The notes below the pieces were generated by a model. That model had not been told where the DNA came from and ran no database searches. It saw nothing but the letters and a program-made list of their open reading frames with translations. Of a DNA stretch of 64,000 nucleotides, positions 59,031-64,000 are shown in pieces. Within the stretch, counting starts at the first letter, position 1. Each line of letters opens with the position of its first letter. Origin of the DNA: JARIHC01 sp035546975 (lineage in GTDB: Bacteria > Patescibacteriota > Saccharimonadia > Saccharimonadales > UBA4665); contig DASZVS010000013.1 in assembly GCA_035546975.1 (NCBI GenBank), forward strand, positions 1 through 64,000, written 5' to 3'. The position numbers and the translations under genes were made by a program.

Positions 59031-59729
59031 CTAGGCCTCCTTGTAGTGCTTGAGAGCGGCCTGGGCGGCTTCTTGCTGGGCGTTCTGCTTGCTGGGACCC
59101 GTTCCTTTGCCGCGAAGCTTGCCGTCCACGTAGACGCCCACGGTAAAGGTTTTATCGTGATCAGGGCCTTCTTCTTTGATAACTTTATATGCGGGCGTAG
59201 CCGATTCATGGCTCTGAGCGAGCTCCTGCAGATGCGATTTGGGATCCATCCACGACCCCGTCGATAAAATTTCTTTAAAAGTGCTGAGTATATTTGCGGT
59301 AATAAACTTCTTAACAGCGTCATAACCCTGGTCCAGGTAAATAGCACCAATGACAGCTTCGAAAGTATTTGCCAAAATTTGGGCGCGCGCCCGGTCCGAA
59401 CCGCGCTTTTCTCCGCGGCTTAGGCGAAGAAGCGGCTCAAATTCGCATTTTGCAGCGGCAGCGCCGATGCTTTCCGTGCGCACTAAGCTGCTTCGCCAAT
59501 TTGTCAAAATGCCTTCGGGTTCGTCGTAGTTCAAATACAGGTATTCTGTCACCACCAGCTCCAAAACGGCGTCGCCCAAAAATTCCAGGCGCTCGTTGTG
59601 CTCTTTGACCGTTTTACGGTGCTCGTTGAGATATGAACGATGGGTAAAGGCGGTAACAAGCAGTTCGATATTGTCAAAGGTAACGCCAAGCTTATCGGTA
59701 GCAAAAGCGCGGTATGCGGAAATATCCAT
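59031..59729 (-). CDS. rnc: Ribonuclease III
   Basis: 232 residues. Catalytic motif 'NERLEFLGDAVLELVVTEYL' (about 43-62) with the Glu/Asp metal ligands and the second ligand set in 'ANTFEAVIGAIYLDQGYD' (about 112-129); the dsRNA-binding domain follows ('DPKSHLQELAQ', 'GKGTGPSKQNAQQEAAQAAL'). It processes rRNA and structured mRNAs. It is 12 bases after the NUDIX gene on the same strand, in the transcription unit rpmF/nusB-NUDIX-rnc. Confidence 0.96.
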   Translation of the reverse strand: MDISAYRAFATDKLGVTFDNIELLVTAFTHRSYLNEHRKTVKEHNERLEFLGDAVLELVVTEYLYLNYDEPEGILTNWRSSLVRTESIGAAAAKCEFEPLLRLSRGEKRGSDRARAQILANTFEAVIGAIYLDQGYDAVKKFITANILSTFKEILSTGSWMDPKSHLQELAQSHESATPAYKVIKEEGPDHDKTFTVGVYVDGKLRGKGTGPSKQNAQQEAAQAALKHYKEA

Positions 59730-59741
59730 GAAATCTATAGT

Positions 59742-60245
59742 TTACAGTTTACCTGTCCGAATTTTTTTCATGCCGATAAGGATCAGTTTGCCGATGTCAT
59801 CATAAGCAATTTTATCGACGGCTTCGGTTGCCGGCAGCCATTTAATATCGCTAAGCCAGTCTTCAGGCTCAAGCTTATCCGTATCGCCCTGCCCTTCAAC
59901 GAGATAAATGTGCATTGTCATGAGCACGAGCGTGTGATTACGGCGGTAGCGAAAATTAACTTTGCCTAGCCAACTGAAGACTTCCATATCCTGCAAGCCG
60001 GTTTCTTCGCGGATTTCGCGTTCAGCGGTCGCACCAGGCTCTTCGCCCGGCTCAACATGGCCTTTCGGAATGGTCCAGCGGTTTTTGGCATCCTGGATGA
60101 GCAGAATTTCAAGGGCGCCCGCCTTAGTGCGGCGAAAAACTACGCCGCCGGACGTCGTTTCGTGGACAACTTCATCAATAACCGGCCGGTGCTTATTGAC
60201 CAGTTTGCGAAAACCTTTGATTGGTTTGGGCCGTTTGACTGACAT
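59742..60245 (-). CDS. NUDIX hydrolase
   Basis: 167 residues. The NUDIX box 'GHVEPGEEPGATAEREIREETGL' (about 62-84) matches GX5EX7REUXEEXGU. N-terminal 'GVVFRRTKAGALEILLIQ' and 'WTIPKGHVEPG' are usual. Such proteins hydrolyse nucleoside diphosphate derivatives, for example damaged NTPs or dinucleoside polyphosphates. The N-terminus is Lys/Arg-rich (VKRPKPIKGFRKLVNKHR). It lies between nusB and rnc, with five- and 12-base gaps. Confidence 0.92.
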   Translation of the reverse strand: MSVKRPKPIKGFRKLVNKHRPVIDEVVHETTSGGVVFRRTKAGALEILLIQDAKNRWTIPKGHVEPGEEPGATAEREIREETGLQDMEVFSWLGKVNFRYRRNHTLVLMTMHIYLVEGQGDTDKLEPEDWLSDIKWLPATEAVDKIAYDDIGKLILIGMKKIRTGKL

Positions 60246-60250
60246 GTACG

Positions 60251-60757
60251 TTATGAATCTTTCTTGGGTTTCTTCGGTTTAGTAGATTTAGCGGCGACTT
60301 TTTTGGCGGGCGGCTTCTCCGGTTTCCCGGCGGCTTCGCGTTCGCGGAGCAATGTGCCCAACACGCCATTGACGAATTTGGAGGAGTTATCACCGCCAAA
60401 AGCCTTAGCAAGTTCTACGGCTTCATTGATAACAACTTTCGGAGGCACGTCATCTTCGTTTTCGAGCTCATAGAGGCCGATCCTGAGGACGATCCTGTCC
60501 ATGCGCGCAATCTGATCAATAGGCCATTCCGGAGCGACCGGCTGAAGCCTGGCATCCAGCTCTGCAGCTTGGGCGGAGACACCTTCGACGAGCTGCCGTA
60601 TAAACGCCACGTCGTCCAGCATATGCTCGTAACGTTCAAGGTTCCGCGAAAGTACCTCGTCGATGTTGAAAGCTTTGTCATCGGCTTCACGGCGCAAATC
60701 CTGCTCGTAAAGCGTTTGGAGAGCGATGATACGACCGAGATGACGATTCGAGGCCAT
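60251..60757 (-). CDS. nusB: Transcription antitermination factor NusB
   Basis: 168 residues. 'RHLGRIIALQTLYEQDL' at the start and 'IDQIARMDRIVLRIGLYEL' (about 80-98), 'VVINEAVELAKAFGGDNSSKFVNGVLGTLLRE' (about 107-138) are the NusB family core. The C-terminus is a Lys/Pro/Ala-rich basic tail (KKVAAKSTKPKKPKKDS) beyond the usual fold. It binds boxA RNA with NusE in rRNA antitermination. It is 37 bases downstream of rpmF. Confidence 0.95.
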   Translation of the reverse strand: MASNRHLGRIIALQTLYEQDLRREADDKAFNIDEVLSRNLERYEHMLDDVAFIRQLVEGVSAQAAELDARLQPVAPEWPIDQIARMDRIVLRIGLYELENEDDVPPKVVINEAVELAKAFGGDNSSKFVNGVLGTLLREREAAGKPEKPPAKKVAAKSTKPKKPKKDS

Positions 60758-60793
60758 ATTTGTTAATCCTGCTGGGTTACCCCAAGCGGTGCA

Positions 60794-60937
60794 TTATGCA
60801 GTTTTGCTGCTCTCCCGCGCTGTAGTCCGAGCTTTAACGGGTGAGGAGGCGTTGACTTTGCGCGCCAGTTTCACGACGTGATGACTTCGGCGCATGCCGG
60901 TTTTACGAGGGCTGGTCCGCTTTTTGGGCTTACCCAT
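60794..60937 (-). CDS. rpmF: 50S ribosomal protein L32
   Basis: 47 residues, too short for the routine ORF list. 'MGKPKKRTSPRKTGMRRSHH' at the N-terminus is the bL32 signature (family: ...PKKRTS...MRRSHH). The four Zn-binding Cys of some L32 proteins are absent, and the C-terminus is shortened (47 against about 57-60). TATACT (60945-60950, minus) ends seven bases before ATG: leaderless. Confidence 0.93.
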   Translation of the reverse strand: MGKPKKRTSPRKTGMRRSHHVVKLARKVNASSPVKARTTARESSKTA

Positions 60938-60944
60938 ATCTTGG

Positions 60945-60950
60945 AGTATA
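60945..60950 (-). promoter_or_regulatory. Leaderless promoter (-10) of rpmF
   Basis: TATACT on the minus strand, seven bases before ATG 60937, after a short hairpin AGCTAAAAATCAGCT that may end the leuS transcript. Confidence 0.55.
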
Positions 60951-61015
60951 CCTTTCCTTACTTTGACAAAACTTACAACTATCTTAGCTGATTTTTAGCT
61001 TTTTCTCAAGGGGTG

Positions 61016-63514
61016 TCAGACGACAAAATTCACGAGCTTGTTAGGAACGTAGATGGTTTTCCGGATTTCCTTGCCCTCGAGATGAATCGCAACTTTGCCA
61101 TTCTGTTTGGCGGCGCTTACGATTTCATCTTCGCCCGTATCGGCGGCAACTTGGATTTCGCCGCGTAAGCGGCCGTTCACCTGGACAGCCACATTGATGG
61201 TATCTTGGGCCAAATATTTCTCGTCATACTTTGGCCAGGTATCTTTATGCACGGTCACAGAATGGCCGAGCTGGTGCCATAGCTCTTCGCTAACGTATGG
61301 CGCGAAAGGCGCTACGCACGCAACCACACCTTCCAATGACTCCTGCCATACAGCCGATTTACCGAATTGTTTGTTTTTAAGCTTATAGAGAGAATTTAAG
61401 CACTCCATTATGGCCGCAATCGCTGTATTGTAACGGTTTTCTTCGATATCCTCCGTTACTTTCTTAATCATTTTATTGATAGCGCGCCTAAGGATTTTTT
61501 CCTGATCTTTCTCCAGCGCGGCTTCGCCCGCGGCATCGTATTCCTGGATAAGATTCCATAAACGGCTCAAGAAACGGTGCGTACCCGGTACGCCTTGCGG
61601 GTCCCAGCGCGCCCATATCTCCAGTGGTGCAGCAAACATCAGGTATGTCCGCAGCGCATCCGCCCCGTAACCCTGGTCAATAATTTCTAGCGGGTCAACC
61701 CCGTTGCCTTTGCTTTTACTGAACATGGTGCCGTCTTGGGCCGTAACTTTGCCGTTGAACAGGAACTGCTTGAACGGCTCCGGCTCGTTCACCAGGCCAA
61801 TTTTCTTGAAAAAATGACCGACAAAGCGCGCATAGAGCAAGTGTGCCGTGGCATGATCGGCGCCATTATAAAAGTCAATTGGCTCCCATTTCTGAACGAT
61901 TTTCTTATCAAAAATTTCTTCCTGGTTGTGCGGGTCGAAGTAGCGGTACATATACCAGCTGCTGCAAATGTATGTATCGAGCGTGTCCGTTTCGCGTTCT
62001 GCTTTGCCGCCGCACTGGGGGCAATCTACCGCCAGCCAATCTTTCGCCCGTGCCAAAGCGCTGCGGCCATCGCCGCTCGGCTGGAAGTCATCCAGCTCCG
62101 GTAAAACTACGGGCAAATCTTTTTCCGGCACCAGCACCGGCCCGCACTTCGGGCAGTTAATGATCGGGATCGGCGCGCCCCAATAGCGCTGCCGGCTGAC
62201 GCTCCAGTCGCGCATCCGATAATTAACTTTCTCGGTTGCCTTGCCCTGCTTTGTCAGGCTTTTCACGATGTTTTCACGGGCGTCAGCCGAACTCTGGCCA
62301 TCAAACTTGCCTGAATTCATCATGACGCCTTCATCATGAGTACATTCGTCATCCGGCGCATCATTTTTAACGACGCGCTTAATCGGAAGATCAAATTTTT
62401 TGGCGAACTCATTATCGCGCTCATCGTGTGCGGGCACGGCCATAATGGCTCCCGTACCATAGCCTTCCAATACGTAATCAGCCACAAACAACGGGATTTC
62501 CTGTCCATTCACTGGGTTAATCGCGTTGACGCCTTCAAGTTTCACGCCGGTCTTTTCCTTGGCCTCCTGGCGTTGGACCTCTGTTTTATAACCAGCTTCT
62601 TTCACGTAAGCCTGCACTTCGTCATTATTCTTCAGAACCGTCTTGTGCTCCAAGGCGAGGCGGACCCACGCGTGCTCTGGCGCCAATACGAGATAGGTCG
62701 CTCCGTAAATCGTATCGGGCCGTGTAGTAAAGACGGTGATATGTGCTTTTTTGCCATTTTTGTCTCTGTATGCATTAGTTTTTGCATCGCCGAAATCTAA
62801 GTCAAAGTCAATCTCAGCGCCTTTGCTTTTGCCGATCCAGTTTTTCTGGGCGATTTTGACTGTTTCCGTCCAATCCAGCGCATCGGTGGCCTCTAAAAGT
62901 TCATCCGCATAATCGGTGATTTTGAAAAACCACTGTTTGACTTCGCGCTTCTCGGCAGGCGGGTCGTCCGGGCCGTCATGCCGCCAGCATTTACCGTCGA
63001 TAACCTGTTCGTTCGCGAGCACCGTATTATCGATCGGGCACCACCATTGCATACGGGAATCCTGGTACGCCAAGCCGTGTTTATACATCTGCATGAAAAT
63101 CCACTGCGTCCATTTGTAATATTCTGGCAAATGGGTGGCGATTTCTTTCTCCCAATCATTGCTCCAACCCATGGCTTTATACTGTTTATGATAACCAGGA
63201 ATGATGTTGGCCATACTGACTTGCGGTGACACGCCACTTTTAATCGCATAATTCTCTGCGGGCATACCGAAGGCATCCCAGCCGACAGGGTGATAACTTT
63301 CATATCCTTGCTGGCGCTTAAACCGCGCCTTAACGTCAGAAATGGTGTAATTCATGGCGTGGCCGATATGAATCCCGGCGCCGCTGGGATAATTGAACAT
63401 GCTCATGGCAATGTATTTTGGCTTGTCGCTCTGAAGATCGGCCGTATAGGTACCGGTCTCATCCCAAAATTTTTGCCACTTAGGCTCTATATCCTTCGGA
63501 TTATATCTCTGCAT
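61016..63514 (-). CDS. leuS: Leucyl-tRNA synthetase
   Basis: 832 residues. 'YPSGAGIHIGHAMNY' has HIGH (about 54-57), the CP1 editing domain lies at about 230-420 with 'VFTTRPDTIYGATYLV' and the catalytic 'VPAHDERD', and 'MFSKSKGNGVDP' is KMSKS (about 615). The C-terminus ends in 'KTIYVPNKLVNFVV'. ATG 63514 is preferred to 63526 because -10 TACAAT (63525-63530, minus) would overlap the longer start and the family sequence starts with 'MQRYNPKDIEPKWQKFW'. No T-box or leader element is seen. Confidence 0.95.
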   Translation of the reverse strand: MQRYNPKDIEPKWQKFWDETGTYTADLQSDKPKYIAMSMFNYPSGAGIHIGHAMNYTISDVKARFKRQQGYESYHPVGWDAFGMPAENYAIKSGVSPQVSMANIIPGYHKQYKAMGWSNDWEKEIATHLPEYYKWTQWIFMQMYKHGLAYQDSRMQWWCPIDNTVLANEQVIDGKCWRHDGPDDPPAEKREVKQWFFKITDYADELLEATDALDWTETVKIAQKNWIGKSKGAEIDFDLDFGDAKTNAYRDKNGKKAHITVFTTRPDTIYGATYLVLAPEHAWVRLALEHKTVLKNNDEVQAYVKEAGYKTEVQRQEAKEKTGVKLEGVNAINPVNGQEIPLFVADYVLEGYGTGAIMAVPAHDERDNEFAKKFDLPIKRVVKNDAPDDECTHDEGVMMNSGKFDGQSSADARENIVKSLTKQGKATEKVNYRMRDWSVSRQRYWGAPIPIINCPKCGPVLVPEKDLPVVLPELDDFQPSGDGRSALARAKDWLAVDCPQCGGKAERETDTLDTYICSSWYMYRYFDPHNQEEIFDKKIVQKWEPIDFYNGADHATAHLLYARFVGHFFKKIGLVNEPEPFKQFLFNGKVTAQDGTMFSKSKGNGVDPLEIIDQGYGADALRTYLMFAAPLEIWARWDPQGVPGTHRFLSRLWNLIQEYDAAGEAALEKDQEKILRRAINKMIKKVTEDIEENRYNTAIAAIMECLNSLYKLKNKQFGKSAVWQESLEGVVACVAPFAPYVSEELWHQLGHSVTVHKDTWPKYDEKYLAQDTINVAVQVNGRLRGEIQVAADTGEDEIVSAAKQNGKVAIHLEGKEIRKTIYVPNKLVNFVV

Positions 63515-63524
63515 AACAGAGGAC

Positions 63525-63530
63525 ATTGTA
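63525..63530 (-). promoter_or_regulatory. -10 box of leuS
   Basis: TACAAT on the minus strand, ten bases before ATG 63514; possible -35 TTAGAT 18 bases upstream. Confidence 0.45.
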
Positions 63531-63559
63531 GCAAATCGTCTCTGTCATATCTAATAAGA

Positions 63560-64000
63560 TTACGGCGCATCCAAAACAAGCCGGCCGGCTTGGAGGGCCG
63601 CATCACGCGAACGTTCGGCCGCGGCATCGATTTGCCACCGCAATTGGTCACGCTTCAAATACGGGCGGTCTACTTTAGCTTCATCCCTGTTCCGCTGCGT
63701 AACTTGGTGGATCAAACGTTCATATTCGTCGCTGACGGCAAGGCGTACTTTTAGGGTCGAAGCATGGATCCGGGCATGCTGGTCCAATAATCCGCTGTAA
63801 ATAGAGTTAACTTCGCTGAGTCTTTTCGCGCCGTTTGCCGTCATGATAAGCGGATCCACATACCGCCTTTTCATAGGCTGGATATCATACCGGACGCCGC
63901 GCTTAGTTGTATGGATTAATTTGGCAGCGTTCGCCCGGCCGGTTTTCACTGCCTGGAGTTCTTTTTTGGTTGGCGGCTTAACGTCTATTTCTACGATAGA
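63560..64000 (-). CDS. Unrecognised protein, N-terminus outside the window
   Basis: The frame is open to the right edge, giving at least 146 residues; a GTG at 63949 would give 129. Helical, Arg/Lys/Gln-rich ('RLIHQVTQRNRDEAKVDRPY', 'QLRWQIDAAAERSRDAAL'), without hydrophobic segments. The 'PPTKKELQAVKTGRANAAKLI' region recalls the start of V-type ATPase subunit D, but the rest does not follow. Stands 34 bases upstream of the leuS start. Confidence 0.6.
   Translation of the reverse strand, partial: SIVEIDVKPPTKKELQAVKTGRANAAKLIHTTKRGVRYDIQPMKRRYVDPLIMTANGAKRLSEVNSIYSGLLDQHARIHASTLKVRLAVSDEYERLIHQVTQRNRDEAKVDRPYLKRDQLRWQIDAAAERSRDAALQAGRLVLDAP

Noticed and set aside
1..64000. TGA read as glycine (code 25 of SR1/Gracilibacteria)
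   Set aside because: TGA ends well-bounded genes (ATGA overlaps of ABC, DrrAB and terpene genes) and none of the core proteins needs TGA readthrough.
63560..64000. V-type ATPase subunit D
   Set aside because: Only a short N-terminal stretch is similar; the remaining sequence lacks the long coiled coil pattern and no other V-ATPase gene is in sight.

Overview
The window looks like chromosome from a member of the Patescibacteria (CPR), most plausibly a Saccharibacterium (TM7) with standard-code stops; TGA is used as a stop many times, so the TGA-to-Gly code of other CPR groups does not apply. The basis is indirect: very tight gene packing, mostly leaderless promoters (a TATACT-like -10 box ends 6-8 bases before the start codon of at least 15 genes), a bL32 of 47 residues, uS16 and KhpA-like proteins with long acidic tails, and small CPR-style membrane proteins (DUF5652, CBU_0592-like). 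I saw no insertion sequence, prophage, CRISPR array or rRNA. There is one tRNA, tRNA-Gln(CTG).

Layout. 1-8.3 kb: end of an exported-protein gene, a membrane protein, two alpha/beta-hydrolase-like proteins, RarA, a DUF488 protein, an ABC exporter pair, and metK behind a SAM-IV-like riboswitch. 8.4-19.2 kb: a degenerate P-loop kinase-like protein, tRNA-Gln, an amino-acid/peptide cluster (Asp/Glu racemase, GCS2-type glutamyl ligase, OSBS/NSAR-type enolase-superfamily enzyme, M20 peptidase), a class II DAHP synthase controlled by a leader peptide rich in Trp, Phe and Tyr codons, TyrS, prephenate dehydratase, and a fusion of an HPr-kinase-like P-loop domain to a lactate/malate-dehydrogenase fold. 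19.2-31.9 kb: one gene for a 4003-residue surface protein (TIG/Ig, kelch and about twenty invasin-like repeats) that ends in membrane helices and a histidine kinase, preceded by a TPR lipoprotein-like or membrane-anchored protein gene.

32-44.3 kb: accessory and stress functions. These are a CsoR/RcnR-type repressor with a perfect operator and a DUF4396 membrane protein, a glutaredoxin-like protein, MarR plus an MFS exporter, TetR plus a DrrAB-like ABC exporter, a beta-lactamase-fold protein, a lone receiver protein, TMEM175-like channel, cupin, VOC and YjbQ proteins. 44.4-49.7 kb: the most unusual operon. A response regulator, a 39-residue peptide, a six-helix histidine kinase, a two-domain terpene synthase carrying both DxDD (class II) and DDxxD (class I) motifs, and a polyprenyl diphosphate synthase follow one another, the last three overlapping. 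49.7-56.5 kb: VOC protein, YHYH secreted protein, DJ-1/PfpI, a second two-component pair, a small secreted protein, and MarR plus a second DHA2 exporter.

56.5-64 kb is core: trmD, a small membrane protein, khpA-like, rpsP, rnc, NUDIX, nusB, rpmF, leuS and the 3' part of an unrecognised gene. The main candidates for undescribed biology are the sensor-linked terpene operon, the giant adhesin-kinase, the kinase-dehydrogenase fusion and the aromatic attenuator.
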